A stretch of DNA of 64,000 nt from Maricaulis sp034659015 (GCA_034659015.1 JAYEGL010000014.1:1-64000); one strand, 5' to 3'. Positions 37,048 through 45,866 are shown, counted from the stretch's first letter. The notes: generated from the letters alone by a model not told the origin. Numbers and translations are program-made.

Positions 37048-37992
37048 ATGACACGCAAGTCCCTCCTCGCCCTGACCTGCCTGGCCGCCTCGGCGCTCTG
37101 CGCGCCGCAGGCCCTGGCCGGCGATGCGGTGGTGCTGCGCGAAGCGCTCACCGTGGACGGCGCACACGTCACCCTGGGCGATCTCTTCGATGTCGCCGGC
37201 GAAGCCGCAGACGCGGTCGTCGCCCGCGCCCCGGCGCCGGGCAGCCGCACCTCGCTGAGCGTGGACTATGTCCGCCAGATCGCTGCGGAACACGGGCTCG
37301 ACTGGGCCAATGCCGGCGGCGTGCGCCGGATCACCGTCTCCCGCGACAGCCGCATGGTCGGCGCGGAAACCATCGCGGACATGCTGGAAGGCGAACTCTT
37401 CGCCGAGGAAGGCCAGGTGCACGAGGTTCGCCTGTCCAACTCGACCATGGCGCTGCACGCCCCGGTCGGCTCCAGCGGCGGCCCGCAGATCGGCTCGATG
37501 AACTTCGATCCGCGCTCGGGCATGCTGGTGGCGGAGATCACACCCTATGACGGCGGCCAGCCGGTCCGCGTGACGGGACGGGCCTATGCCACCGCCGACG
37601 TGCCGGTCCTGGCCCGGGCCGTTGCAGCGGGAACCGAGATCACCGAGGCCGATATCGAGTGGGTGTCCTACCGTACCGACCGGATCCGCCCGGATGCCGT
37701 CCTCGACCCCGACGATCTCATCGGTTTCGAAACGCGGCGGGCCCTGCGCCCGGGCGAGCCGCTGCGCGGCTACGACCTGCAGCGTCCGCTGATGGTCTCC
37801 CGCGGCGAGCTTGTCACCCTCGTCTTCGAAGCCCCGGGCATCCAGCTCTCCGTGCGCGCCCGCGCCATGGAGGACGCCGCCGACGGCGAGGTCGCCCGTT
37901 TCGTCAATCTGCAATCCAACCGCACGGTAGAGGCCCTCGTGGACGGGCCCGGCCGCGCCCGCGTCGGCACCACGCCGTCCGCCAGCTTCTAG
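37048..37992 (+). CDS. flgA: Flagellar P-ring assembly chaperone FlgA
   Basis: A 314-residue secreted protein with a signal peptide (CLAASALCAPQALAG). The C-terminal SAF-type domain (VPVLARAVAAGTEITEADIEWVSYRTDRI ... GFETRRALRPGEPLRGYDLQRP) is the conserved FlgA core that helps FlgI polymerise around the rod. It is longer than the typical FlgA through an N-terminal domain of about 130 residues. Confidence 0.92.
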   Translation: MTRKSLLALTCLAASALCAPQALAGDAVVLREALTVDGAHVTLGDLFDVAGEAADAVVARAPAPGSRTSLSVDYVRQIAAEHGLDWANAGGVRRITVSRDSRMVGAETIADMLEGELFAEEGQVHEVRLSNSTMALHAPVGSSGGPQIGSMNFDPRSGMLVAEITPYDGGQPVRVTGRAYATADVPVLARAVAAGTEITEADIEWVSYRTDRIRPDAVLDPDDLIGFETRRALRPGEPLRGYDLQRPLMVSRGELVTLVFEAPGIQLSVRARAMEDAADGEVARFVNLQSNRTVEALVDGPGRARVGTTPSASF

Positions 37993-38009
37993 CCCTCAGG
38001 GAGTCTCCC

Positions 38010-38753
38010 ATGATCCGCAAACTCGCAATTCTCATCATCGGCGCGGCGACCCTGCAGGCCTGTGCGGCCACCGATCGCCTGTCCTATGTCGGCCAGACGC
38101 CGCCGATGACGCCGATCCAGAACCCGGCCCAGCTGGCCGGCACCGGCCCGCAACAGATCCCGATGCCGGTCTACGCCACCCCGCGCCAGCACACCTCGCA
38201 GACCAATTCTCTGTGGAACGCCAATTCGCCGACCTTCTTCGGCGATCCGCGGGCCGCGCGCGAGGGCGACATCCTGACGGTGAATATCGACATCTCCGAC
38301 AGCGCCCAGCTGCAGAACACGACCAACCGGTCGCGGGCGACGTCGGAAGATTCCAATCTGACGAATTTCTTCGGCGCCGATCTCACCGGCTTCTTCAACG
38401 ACAATATCGACCCGTCCTCGCTGACCGATATGGGCTCGAACTCCTCGCTGCAGGGGTCAGGCTCGGTCAACCGGACGGAGAGCATCTCCCTCACCGTCGC
38501 CGCGATCGTCACCTCCGTCCTGCCGAACGGCAATCTGGTGATCGCCGGCCGCCAGGAGGTGCGCGTGAACAATGAGGTGCGCGAACTGCTGATCACCGGC
38601 ATCGCACGCCCGCAAGACATCGCCTCGGACAACACGATCGCCCACACGCAGATCGCCGAGGCCCGTATTTCCTACGGCGGCCGCGGACATCTCTCCGACG
38701 TCCAGCGCCCGCGCTACGGACAGGAGATCTACGACCTCCTGATGCCGTTCTAG
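38010..38753 (+). CDS. flgH: Flagellar L-ring protein FlgH
   Basis: A 247-residue outer-membrane lipoprotein with lipobox LQACAAT (acylated Cys about 18). The core shows SLWNANSPTFFGDPRAAREGDILTVNIDISDSAQLQNTT and the C-terminal RPQDIASDNTIAHTQIAEARISYGGRGHLSDVQRPRYGQEIYD, both FlgH hallmarks. Last gene of its operon, with a strong terminator 34 bases later. Confidence 0.96.
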   Translation: MIRKLAILIIGAATLQACAATDRLSYVGQTPPMTPIQNPAQLAGTGPQQIPMPVYATPRQHTSQTNSLWNANSPTFFGDPRAAREGDILTVNIDISDSAQLQNTTNRSRATSEDSNLTNFFGADLTGFFNDNIDPSSLTDMGSNSSLQGSGSVNRTESISLTVAAIVTSVLPNGNLVIAGRQEVRVNNEVRELLITGIARPQDIASDNTIAHTQIAEARISYGGRGHLSDVQRPRYGQEIYDLLMPF

Positions 38754-38786
38754 GACACGAAACCCCGCCACCATCGGGTTCACTCA

Positions 38787-38822
38787 GGGCCGTCGCGTTT
38801 ATTCGCGGCGGCCCATTTTTTT
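38787..38822 (+). terminator. Rho-independent terminator of the flgF-flgG-flgA-flgH operon
   Basis: Eleven-base stem GGGCCGTCGCG / CGCGGCGGCCC (one G-U pair) with a six-base loop, followed by seven T (38816-38822). Confidence 0.9.
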
Positions 38823-38849
38823 CACTCTCCCCCATCGCCTCACTGCGCT

Positions 38850-38985
38850 CGGCACTTCCCCCGCTTCGCAGGGGAAGCCTTGAACGCGGCATCATCAGGG
38901 CTCGCCCCGCTTGCGGGGGAGCTGTCCGCGTAGCGGGCTGAGGGGGCGCTGCGTCAGCAGCGCCGAGCGCGTAGCGCGCACATTT
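38850..38985. repeat. Intergenic palindromic repeat array between flgH and dksA
   Basis: Three short hairpins stand in series: CTTCCCC...GGGGAAG (38855-38877), TCGCCCCGC...GCGGGGGAGC (38902-38922) and GGCGCTGC-GTCA-GCAGCGCC (38945-38964). The segment also contains TCCGCGTAGCGGGCTGAGGGGGC, a motif that recurs in intergenic DNA of related genomes as I remember it. Not coding. Confidence 0.6.
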
Positions 38986-39009
38986 CAAACGGGAAACCGC
39001 TGCAGCACC

Positions 39010-39438
39010 CTACTCGTCGCGGTGGACGCGTTCCTTGCGCTCGTGACGCTCCTGGGCTTCCAGGCTGAGCGTGGCGACGGGGCGGGCGTCGAGGCGGGCC
39101 AGCGAGATCGGTTCGCCGGTTTCCTCGCAATAGCCGTAATCGTCTTCCTCGATGCGGCGAAGGGCACTGTCGATCTTGGAGATCAGCTTGCGCTGGCGGT
39201 CGCGGGCGCGCAGCTCCAGGGACCGGTCGGTCTCGGTCGAGGCGCGGTCGGCCAGGTCCGGCAGGGCCCCCATGTCTTCCTGGAGGTTGGAAATCGTCGA
39301 CCGGCTCTCCCGGAGGATCTCGTCCTTCCAGGCCATCAGCTTGCGGCGGAAGTATTCCTTCTGCCGGTCATTCATGAAGGGCTCGTCGTCTGACGGGACG
39401 TAGTCCTTGGGCAGTTCGATGCGTTCTGACTCGCTCAT
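39010..39438 (-). CDS. dksA: RNA polymerase-binding transcription factor DksA
   Basis: A 142-residue protein with the DksA coiled coil (QKEYFRRKLMAWKDEILRESRSTISNLQEDMGALPDLADRASTETDRS; split over residues 25-72; the tip DxxDxA is present as DLADRA) and the TraR/DksA C-terminal zinc-finger region. That region keeps only one cysteine (YGYCEETGEPISLARLDARPVATLSLEAQERHE), whereas E. coli DksA has four. Single-Cys DksA proteins are known in alphaproteobacteria. It modulates transcription initiation with ppGpp. Transcribed alone. Confidence 0.93.
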   Translation of the reverse strand: MSESERIELPKDYVPSDDEPFMNDRQKEYFRRKLMAWKDEILRESRSTISNLQEDMGALPDLADRASTETDRSLELRARDRQRKLISKIDSALRRIEEDDYGYCEETGEPISLARLDARPVATLSLEAQERHERKERVHRDE

Positions 39439-39584
39439 CGCTTTCCACTCACCACAATGCGGTAACCCACGCTCCCCAGAAAGCGGGGCGGAGCATATTC
39501 ATCGCCCCTCGCAAGTCAACGAGCAGGCGCTGCTGGCCGCTCGCAAAACCCGGGCCGGGGAGGAAAATCTGTATGGATATTGGG

Positions 39585-39600
39585 GGTTAGCGCGCTAACC
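39585..39600. repeat. Perfect 16-base palindrome downstream of fliX
   Basis: GGTTAGCGCGCTAACC is its own reverse complement. It lies 13 bases after the fliX stop and upstream of dksA. No T-run is attached, so it may be a protein-binding site or a weak terminator. Confidence 0.5.
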
Positions 39601-39613
39601 GCGGCTGTATCGC

Positions 39614-40033
39614 TCAGGAAAACTTGGCCAGTTCGACGGCGGCGCGCGTCTCGACCTCGTCGAGGGCGGCTTCCAGCTGCGCGTCGTGAGTCTGATCGCG
39701 GCGGGTCTGCAGCAGATCCATCAGCGCGACCAGCTTGGCCCGCGGCAAGCCGCCTTCGAGCAGCGCGATCTTGAGCTCGTCGAGCACGTCGAGCAGGTCC
39801 ATCGCCCGCTCGGTCGCCTTCTTCTTCGCCTGGGTGGAATCCTCCACGCCCTGCAGGGCGAGGATCGCGTCGACGGACTGGACCGAGGACGCGGCGCTGG
39901 CCGAGCCGGTCGAGGCCGCACGCGCGGTCTGGCCCGAATTGTCGAGCTTGAAGCCTTCCGAGGACGCGCCGGACGTGGTCTTGCGCTTGCTGCCCGACAC
40001 GGCGGAGTTCGAACGGGGACCCTGGATCTTCAT
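39614..40033 (-). CDS. fliX: Flagellar assembly regulator FliX
   Basis: A 139-residue protein of the alphaproteobacterial FliX family: basic N-terminus (MKIQGPRSNSAVSGSKRK), a Ser/Ala linker and the C-terminal helices (AMDLLDVLDELKIALLEGGLPRAKLVALMDLLQTRRDQTHDAQLEAALDEVETRAAVELAKF). FliX couples basal-body assembly to activation of FlbD. It is divergent from flgI, as in Caulobacter; a CtrA box stands 51 bases upstream. Confidence 0.9.
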   Translation of the reverse strand: MKIQGPRSNSAVSGSKRKTTSGASSEGFKLDNSGQTARAASTGSASAASSVQSVDAILALQGVEDSTQAKKKATERAMDLLDVLDELKIALLEGGLPRAKLVALMDLLQTRRDQTHDAQLEAALDEVETRAAVELAKFS

Positions 40034-40083
40034 GACGAGAATCGAAGCCTCTCTGCGATGGGTTAATGCATGCAGGCCGCCGC

Positions 40084-40100
40084 TTAATAGAGGCTTAACC
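40084..40100 (-). promoter_or_regulatory. CtrA box of fliX
   Basis: TTAA-TAGAGGC-TTAACC on the plus strand: perfect half-sites with a seven-base spacer, 51 bases from the fliX start. In Caulobacter fliX is a direct CtrA target. Confidence 0.82.
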
Positions 40101-40111
40101 GATGCAGTTTG

Positions 40112-40131
40112 CCCGGCAATTTATGCCCGGC
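40112..40131. promoter_or_regulatory. ftr-like FlbD enhancer element near flgI
   Basis: CCCGGCAATTTATGCCCGGC: imperfect palindrome of the ftr type (CCGGCA...TGCCGG) that FlbD binds in Caulobacter, 102 bases upstream of the sigma-54 promoter of flgI. Confidence 0.6.
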
Positions 40132-40232
40132 GTGACGGCCCCCCGGTCAGGTTTTCCGCCCTCCAGCGCCGGAAGAAAAACATAAATGCCATATTTTTCA
40201 ATGTTTTATTATATTAACCAGAATGCACGTTC

Positions 40233-40248
40233 TGGCACGGTCTTCGCA
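40233..40248 (+). promoter_or_regulatory. Sigma-54 promoter of flgI
   Basis: TGGCAC-GGTCT-TCGCA: correct spacing for -24/-12 (GG and GC ten bases apart), with TCGC in place of TTGC. The flgI start is 36 bases downstream. Confidence 0.75.
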
Positions 40249-40283
40249 AGGGCGTGAGGCGAATACGTTCCGGAGACCGCAAA

Positions 40284-41405
40284 ATGCGCATCGTGACCGC
40301 CCTTCTTGCCGCCCTCGCCCTGGCCATGCCGGCCATGGCCTCCTCGCGCATCAAGGACATGGTGGACGTCGAAGACGTTCGCGAGAACCCGCTGGTGGGC
40401 TACGGCCTCGTCGTCGGCCTCGACGGCTCGGGCGACAGCCTGCGCAACTCGGCCTTCACCAACCAGTCGCTCAACGCGATGCTGGAACACTTCAACGTCA
40501 ATACGCGCGACGCCAATCTGAACACGCGCAACGTCGCGGCCGTGATGGTGACCGCCAGCCTGCCGGCCTTTTCCGGCCAGGGCTCGCGTATCGACGTCAC
40601 GGTCTCGGCCATCGGCGATGCCGACAGCCTGCAGGGCGGCACGCTGATCGCCACCCCGCTCTTCGACAGCCATGGCCGCGCCTGGGCCGTCGCCCAGGGT
40701 TCGCTGACCGTCGGCGGTTTCGAGGCCGGCGGCGACGCAGCGGTGATCACCCGCGGCGTGCCCACGGCGGGCCGGATTGCCAATGGCGGGATCGTGGAAA
40801 ACCCGTTCGACGGCACCGGCGTGGATCCCTGGGCGGAGATTGCCGGCCGCGACAGCCTGCGCCTCTCGCTGCGCAATCCCGACTTCACCACGGCGCGCCG
40901 CATGGCCGACGCCATCAACGCCTATATCGGCAGCGGGGCCGCCCGGGCGGAAAACCCCTCCACCGTGCGCCTCAACCGGACCGCCAGCTATGACGGCGAC
41001 ATGATCGACCTGCTGGCCGAGGTCGAACAGCTGCGCGTCCAGCCCGACCTGCCGGCCCGTATCGTGATCGACGAAAACACGGGCACGATCGTGATGGGCG
41101 AGAATGTGCGCGTCTCCACCGTCGCCATCGCCCAGGGCAATCTGACCATCACCGTCAGCGAAACCCCGATCGCCAGCCAGGCGGCCCCCTTCGCCGATGG
41201 CGGCGAAACGGTCGTCCTGCCGCGCACGAATGTCACGGCCGAAGAAGACTCCATGCAGCTCGGCGTGCTGGACCAGGGCAGCGTGTCGCTGAGCGAGCTG
41301 GTCGACGGCCTCAACGCGATGGGTGTCAGCCCGCGCGACATGATCACCATCCTGCAGGCCATCAAGGCTGCCGGCGCCCTGCAGGCCGACATCGAGGTCC
41401 TGTAG
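40284..41405 (+). CDS. flgI: Flagellar P-ring protein FlgI
   Basis: A 373-residue periplasmic protein with signal peptide (LLAALALAMPAMASS) and the family core IKDMVDVEDVRENPLVGYGLVVGLDGSGDS, VMVTASLPAFSGQGSRIDVTVSAIGDADSLQGG and LSELVDGLNAMGVSPRDMITILQAIKAAGALQADIEVL. The ATG at 40284 is chosen over earlier frames because it gives the signal peptide and lies downstream of the sigma-54 promoter. First gene of flgI-flgJ-flgN. Confidence 0.97.
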   Translation: MRIVTALLAALALAMPAMASSRIKDMVDVEDVRENPLVGYGLVVGLDGSGDSLRNSAFTNQSLNAMLEHFNVNTRDANLNTRNVAAVMVTASLPAFSGQGSRIDVTVSAIGDADSLQGGTLIATPLFDSHGRAWAVAQGSLTVGGFEAGGDAAVITRGVPTAGRIANGGIVENPFDGTGVDPWAEIAGRDSLRLSLRNPDFTTARRMADAINAYIGSGAARAENPSTVRLNRTASYDGDMIDLLAEVEQLRVQPDLPARIVIDENTGTIVMGENVRVSTVAIAQGNLTITVSETPIASQAAPFADGGETVVLPRTNVTAEEDSMQLGVLDQGSVSLSELVDGLNAMGVSPRDMITILQAIKAAGALQADIEVL

Positions 41406-41407
41406 AC

Positions 41408-41740
41408 ATGGATAATTTCCTCGAACTCCAGATGACCAATGCCGCTGCGGCCGGACGCGCCCAGGGTGCGCCGAACACCGGCGCTGCGCGCACCCAGGAA
41501 GAGGCCCGCGCGGCGGCCGAGGAGTTCGAGTCCTTCTTCCTGTCGCAGATGATCGAACAGATGTTCGGCGATGTCGGGAAAGACAATCCGTTCAGTGGCG
41601 GGGCGGGCGAAAAGGCCTTCCGCGGCCTGCTGCACGAGGAATACGCAAAAGTGATGGCGCAATCGGGCGGGCTGGGCCTGGCCGACCGGCTGACGTCGGA
41701 AATCCTGCGCTATCAGGAAGACGGAGGGATGCAAGGATGA
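41408..41740 (+). CDS. flgJ: Rod-binding protein, FlgJ N-terminal domain only (CheL/FlgJ-like)
   Basis: A 110-residue protein matching the rod-binding N-domain of FlgJ (EEFESFFLSQMIEQMFGDVGKDNPFSGGAGEKAFRGLLHEEYAK). It lacks the muramidase domain, as is usual in alphaproteobacteria where it is called CheL or a rod-binding protein. Overlaps the next gene by ATGA-type coupling at 41737-41740. Confidence 0.88.
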   Translation: MDNFLELQMTNAAAAGRAQGAPNTGAARTQEEARAAAEEFESFFLSQMIEQMFGDVGKDNPFSGGAGEKAFRGLLHEEYAKVMAQSGGLGLADRLTSEILRYQEDGGMQG

Positions 41741-42186
41741 CGGAACTGGCTGCTGCAAACGGTGCGGAACGCGCCCAGGCACTGCTGCAACTGACCCAGC
41801 GCCTCACCGCGCTGATCCAGGAGGAGACCCGCCTGTTCAAGGCGCGCCGGCCGCATGAGGCAATCGAGCTGCAGACGGAAAAGTCCGAGCTGGCGAACAT
41901 CTATCGCGCCGAAGTCGCCCGCGCCCGCCAGGAGCCGACGCGTTTTTCCGGCGCGTCGGAACAGGCCAAGTCCATGCTGCGCGAAGCGACGAAGACCTTC
42001 CATGCCGCGCTCGACGAGAACGGCCATGTGGTCTCCGCGATGAAGCGGGTGACGGAAGGCGTGGTGAAGGCCATCGCCGACGAGGCGGCCCGCCAGCGAT
42101 CGGCCGGCAGCAGCTACGGTCCCGGCGCGGCCCAGAACAAGCCCCAGTCCGGCGGCTTCGCCATGGCGGTCAACCGCACGGCCTGA
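41737..42186 (+). CDS. FlgN-like flagellar chaperone (FlbY-like)
   Basis: A 149-residue soluble helical protein: a long first helix (ALLQLTQRLTALIQEETRLFKARRPHEAIELQTEKSELANIYRAEVARARQEP) typical of FlgN-family export chaperones for hook-associated proteins, then a second helix ending in ISDEAARQRS-like sequence. Coupled to flgJ. Caulobacter has a similar gene (flbY) in this place; the family assignment is good, the substrate is inferred. Confidence 0.75.
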   Translation: MTELAAANGAERAQALLQLTQRLTALIQEETRLFKARRPHEAIELQTEKSELANIYRAEVARARQEPTRFSGASEQAKSMLREATKTFHAALDENGHVVSAMKRVTEGVVKAIADEAARQRSAGSSYGPGAAQNKPQSGGFAMAVNRTA

Positions 42187-42276
42187 CGGCGTCGGCCTCC
42201 CCGCCCGCCGGCGACCGCATCCGGCTTTACTTGTCCCGGCAATCGCGGCAAGCCGGACGATGTGGAGGAGCCGAGC

Positions 42277-42927
42277 ATGCGCAAGCCGATTCCCGCCCGC
42301 GACGCCTATCAGCACTGGGCGCGCATCTATGACAGCGACGAGAACCGCACGCGCGATCTCGACGCCCTTGTGCTGCGCGGCACCGAATTGCCGCTCGACG
42401 GCGCCGACATTGTCGAATTCGGCGCCGGGACCGGCAAGAATACCGAATATCTCGCACAGACCGCCCGCTCGGTGCTGGCTCTCGACCTCTCCCCGGCCAT
42501 GCTGGACAAGGCCCGTGACCGGCAGCTGGGCGCGCACGTGACCTTCGCCGAGCACGACATCACCCGCCCCTGGCCTGCCGGCGATGCCAGCGCGGACCTC
42601 GTGATCGGCAATCTCGTGCTGGAGCATGTCGACGACCTTGCGCCGGTATACGCCCAGATCGGCCGCGTGCTGAAGCCGGGCGGCATCCTCTTCATCAGCG
42701 AACTTCACCCGGACCGCCAGAAGCGCGGCAGCCAGGCCCATTTCGAACGGGATGGCGAGACCGCCATGGTGGAGGCCTACATGCATTCTGTGTCGGATTA
42801 TGTGGAATGTGCGGAGGCGGCGGGGCTGGTGTTGACCGGCCTGAACGAGGCGATCGAGGCCGAGGCGGCCGTCGACGAGAACACGCCGCCGCGCATCCTG
42901 GCCCTGACCTTCTCCAAACCGCTCTGA
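42277..42927 (+). CDS. Class I SAM-dependent methyltransferase
   Basis: A 216-residue methyltransferase with motif I DIVEFGAGTGKNTEYLA, the acidic loop LALDLSPAMLDKAR and the later DLVIGNLVLEHVDDLAPVYAQIGRVLKPGGILFISELHP typical of class I small-molecule methyltransferases. The ATG at 42277 has GGAGGAG upstream; the GTG at 42262 would begin inside that site. Isolated between flgN-like and the FlaEY-like gene. Substrate unknown; flagellin methylation cannot be excluded but is unsupported. Confidence 0.85.
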   Translation: MRKPIPARDAYQHWARIYDSDENRTRDLDALVLRGTELPLDGADIVEFGAGTGKNTEYLAQTARSVLALDLSPAMLDKARDRQLGAHVTFAEHDITRPWPAGDASADLVIGNLVLEHVDDLAPVYAQIGRVLKPGGILFISELHPDRQKRGSQAHFERDGETAMVEAYMHSVSDYVECAEAAGLVLTGLNEAIEAEAAVDENTPPRILALTFSKPL

Positions 42928-45687
42928 CTAGAGCAGCAGTCCGGCCGTGCTCGAACCGCCGCCGGCCTGCAGGCGCGAGAGGCCGGCCTGGTAATTGGCA
43001 AGCTGGGCGCTGTAATAGGCGGGAACCTGGCCGCCCCGCTTGCCGGCCTGCGGGCCTTTCAGCAATTCCTTGAGCGCCGGATCCATCGTGATGTCGCGAT
43101 AGGCGCGCTGGACCGTGGTCATGGCGGCCTGGATCGCCTCGAAGGCGGCCTCCGCGCTTTCCTCGTCCTTAAGCGACATCGACACCGGCAGTTCCAGCGC
43201 GAAGAGCGGCGGCGCGTCGGACGTCTTTTCGTCGTCGTCGAGCAGCGAGCCGGTGTTCACGATCGCACCGGCCTGGATGCCCAGCGCACTCAGAAGGTCA
43301 CGGCCTTCCGCACCGGCGAAGAGCTCGATCGTCTTGCCCTCGGCCGCCTTGATACGCAGCTGGTCGCCGGCCGAACTGCGGCGCACGTCGGCCGTGCCGT
43401 CGAGCACCAGGGCCGCGTTGATCTTGAAGGTGAGCGAACGCATCGTGTCGTCGCTGTCGATCTCGATCTTCCTGCGGCGTCCGCCATCGGCCGAGATGTA
43501 GAAATGGTCGCCCTCGCGCGCCGCGCTGCGATCGGTCACGACCCGCGTGTCGGAATAGGTGACGGCCCCGGTGGGAAGGCCCAGCGCGTCGAGCACCGAG
43601 TCGTCGCCGGCTGCCACGGTGATACCGGCGGCCTGCGAGAGGCCGTTGCGGCCGGAAATCTGGTGCGTCCAGTCGAGCGCCCCGCTGGCCGCATCGAGCT
43701 GGGCGGCAAAAGCGTCGCGTTCGCCGTTCAGCGTCTCGCCATTGATGCCGCCAAGCGTCTTGCCGGCGATGTAGATCTTGCCGCCGGAGACCTCGATCCC
43801 GGCCGCGCCGTCGTCGGCGTCCGAACCGACGAAGGTCGTATAGTCGACGCTCGCCGAGGCCCCGTCGGTCAGCTTGACCACGAAGGCATCGCGAACGCCG
43901 CCATTGTGCGCGCTGACCGGAGCGCTGGGCGCGAACGCATTCCCCGCCGCACCGGTGACGTAGACATTCGTGCCGTCCACGGCGATGCCGCCGATCGAGC
44001 CGGTGTCCAGATCGCCCAGCGACTGTTCCCAGATCGCCGGTGCCGCCTCGTCCGAGGCGTCGAACTTGCGCAGGACCGCCGAGCCGCCCTCATTGCTGGC
44101 GACCAGGATATTGCCGTCATCGGCCACGGCGATCGCCGAGACGGTCTCGTCCCCGGTATCGCCGACCCGGCGCGTCCACAGCGTGGCACCGTCCGCACCG
44201 ATGGCGCGGACATAGCCGTCACTGGCACCGCCCTGATGAGCTGCGCCGCCGAAGGCCGAGGCCGCCTTGCCGGCGACATAGACCGTGCCGTCATCGGCCA
44301 CCGCGACGGCGGTGCCCTTGTCGTCGCCGGTGCCGCCGAAGCGCTGCATCCACTGCTCCACGCCGGCGGAATTGTATTTCGCGACGATGCTGTCGGTGCC
44401 GCCGATATCCGTGCTCTCGCCCAGCCCGCCGGTCACCTGGCCGGTGACGACCACATTGCCGTCCGCATCCACGGCGACACTGGCGCCCTCGGCATCGTCG
44501 GCCGCGCCGAGCACGCGGCTCCAGACCCGGTTGCCCGCGGAATCGTATTTCGCCAGGACCAGATCCTGCTCGCCCTTGATCAGCTGGCCGTCGGTGGACG
44601 CCGTCGTCTTGCCGACCACGAAGATCCCGCCGTCGGCGGCGGCCGCCGTGGACTGGATCTCCAGCGGATTGTCGACCTGCTTGATCCGCGTCTCGCCCTC
44701 CTCGGATCCGATCACCTCGACTTCGCTCTCAGTGGGATCGGCGCTGAAACGCGTGGAATAGCCGACCTGCGGATCGCCGCTGGCCAGATCCGTCAGCTTG
44801 ACGATCTGGCCGCCGGCCGTCTCGTTGATGCCGGACGTGCCGGCAAAATAGAGCGCCGGCTGGGCCGCGGGGGCGGAAAAGGAGATCTGCTCGGTCGACA
44901 CGCCCTTGATCAGGAACCCGTGATCATTGCCGGGAATGACGCCGATATCGTTTTCCTCGCCGATCTTGGTGCGCTCGAAACGCGTCACCATGCCGGCCGC
45001 TTCCAGCTCGGAATTGATGTGGGCGACGATGTTGTCGAGATTGCGCGTCTGCCCGCCCATGTCGGCGAGATTGATCGCGACATCGGTGGTCACGCCGTTT
45101 TTCCTGACGGCGATATTGAACTGCACGTCGCCGGTCAGGCTGGGCACTTCGGCGTCGAACTCGCCGGTATGGATGATACCGCTCTTGAACTGCGACAGGC
45201 CGCGCGACACGGCGACCTCGCTTTCCAGCTTGCTCAGCTCCTCGCCCTTGAGGACGGTCAGCTCGTCCAGGTCCATGCCCTGGAAATACTCGTCCAGCTG
45301 GCCGAGCCCGTTCTGGAAGACCTTCTCGATCTGGTCGCGGCGGGCATCCGTCGTGGTCTTGTCCCGGGCTTCCTCGGCCAGGGAGACGAGACGCTTGAGC
45401 CCCTGGTTCAGCGAGAACAGGGCCTTGTGATCGTCCGGCGCGTCGATATCGGAGAATTCGCGGTTCGGATCGAGGAAAAAGTCCTGGGTCGCCATGACCC
45501 GGCGGCGCATTTCTTCCAGCGTCTGCAGACTGTCGGATCCGACCTCCCAGGGGGCGGTCACATCGTCGCCCGCCTGGTTACCCCGGGCCGAGGCCTGGGC
45601 AAGCGGAGACGAGCCTACCGTCGCGGTCGTTATCCGCGACGAGTACCAGCTGGTCAGCAGTGACTGGTTGATCCCGACGATCGCCAC
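42928..45687 (-). CDS. flaEY: FlaEY-like flagellar regulatory protein with SBBP beta-propeller
   Basis: A 919-residue protein read from a GTG at 45687 (AGAAGG upstream). The N-terminus VAIVGINQSLLTSWYSSR and helical region (about 60-150) recall flagellin or hook-associated ends; residues about 360-700 contain about six SBBP-type repeats of about 55 residues (blocks such as DLVLAKYDSAGNRVWSRVLGAADDAEGASVAVDADGNVVVTG), a beta-propeller; the C-terminal 100 residues are again helical with Gln/Ala-rich termini. This layout matches Caulobacter FlaEY, needed for normal flagellin size or assembly. It lies beside pseB, as flaEY lies beside flmA. The closing residues FLAxx-like (ANYQAGLSRLQA) are consistent with filament interaction. 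Exact function is not established. Confidence 0.75.
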   Translation of the reverse strand: MAIVGINQSLLTSWYSSRITTATVGSSPLAQASARGNQAGDDVTAPWEVGSDSLQTLEEMRRRVMATQDFFLDPNREFSDIDAPDDHKALFSLNQGLKRLVSLAEEARDKTTTDARRDQIEKVFQNGLGQLDEYFQGMDLDELTVLKGEELSKLESEVAVSRGLSQFKSGIIHTGEFDAEVPSLTGDVQFNIAVRKNGVTTDVAINLADMGGQTRNLDNIVAHINSELEAAGMVTRFERTKIGEENDIGVIPGNDHGFLIKGVSTEQISFSAPAAQPALYFAGTSGINETAGGQIVKLTDLASGDPQVGYSTRFSADPTESEVEVIGSEEGETRIKQVDNPLEIQSTAAAADGGIFVVGKTTASTDGQLIKGEQDLVLAKYDSAGNRVWSRVLGAADDAEGASVAVDADGNVVVTGQVTGGLGESTDIGGTDSIVAKYNSAGVEQWMQRFGGTGDDKGTAVAVADDGTVYVAGKAASAFGGAAHQGGASDGYVRAIGADGATLWTRRVGDTGDETVSAIAVADDGNILVASNEGGSAVLRKFDASDEAAPAIWEQSLGDLDTGSIGGIAVDGTNVYVTGAAGNAFAPSAPVSAHNGGVRDAFVVKLTDGASASVDYTTFVGSDADDGAAGIEVSGGKIYIAGKTLGGINGETLNGERDAFAAQLDAASGALDWTHQISGRNGLSQAAGITVAAGDDSVLDALGLPTGAVTYSDTRVVTDRSAAREGDHFYISADGGRRRKIEIDSDDTMRSLTFKINAALVLDGTADVRRSSAGDQLRIKAAEGKTIELFAGAEGRDLLSALGIQAGAIVNTGSLLDDDEKTSDAPPLFALELPVSMSLKDEESAEAAFEAIQAAMTTVQRAYRDITMDPALKELLKGPQAGKRGGQVPAYYSAQLANYQAGLSRLQAGGGSSTAGLLL

Positions 45688-45849
45688 GATTCGATACCTT
45701 CTATCCTGGGTGCCGAGTGTCGGCCCAGAACACAAACAAAGTGTTTCCAGACACGCTAAATTGCACGCCATACAAGGATTTTTCCGGGCTTGAGCGGGCG
45801 GTTTTGGGCGTTTCCGGCAAATATCTGCTAGGATGGCTGCGCTGCCGGC

Positions 45850-45866
45850 CTAACGCGCCGTTAACC
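45850..45866 (+). promoter_or_regulatory. CtrA box upstream of pseB (flmA)
   Basis: CTAA-CGCGCCG-TTAACC: seven-base spacer with one substituted base in the first half-site. It lies 47 bases upstream of the pseB start. Confidence 0.7.

Noticed and set aside
43504..45663. Long plus-strand open frame opposite the FlaEY-like gene
   Set aside because: Shadow; the minus strand shows repeated propeller blades.
45715..45740. Sigma-54-like GG-N10-GC before the FlaEY-like gene
   Set aside because: The -24 and -12 bases around the invariant pairs do not match (GGGCCG and CGGC), so only the spacing fits.
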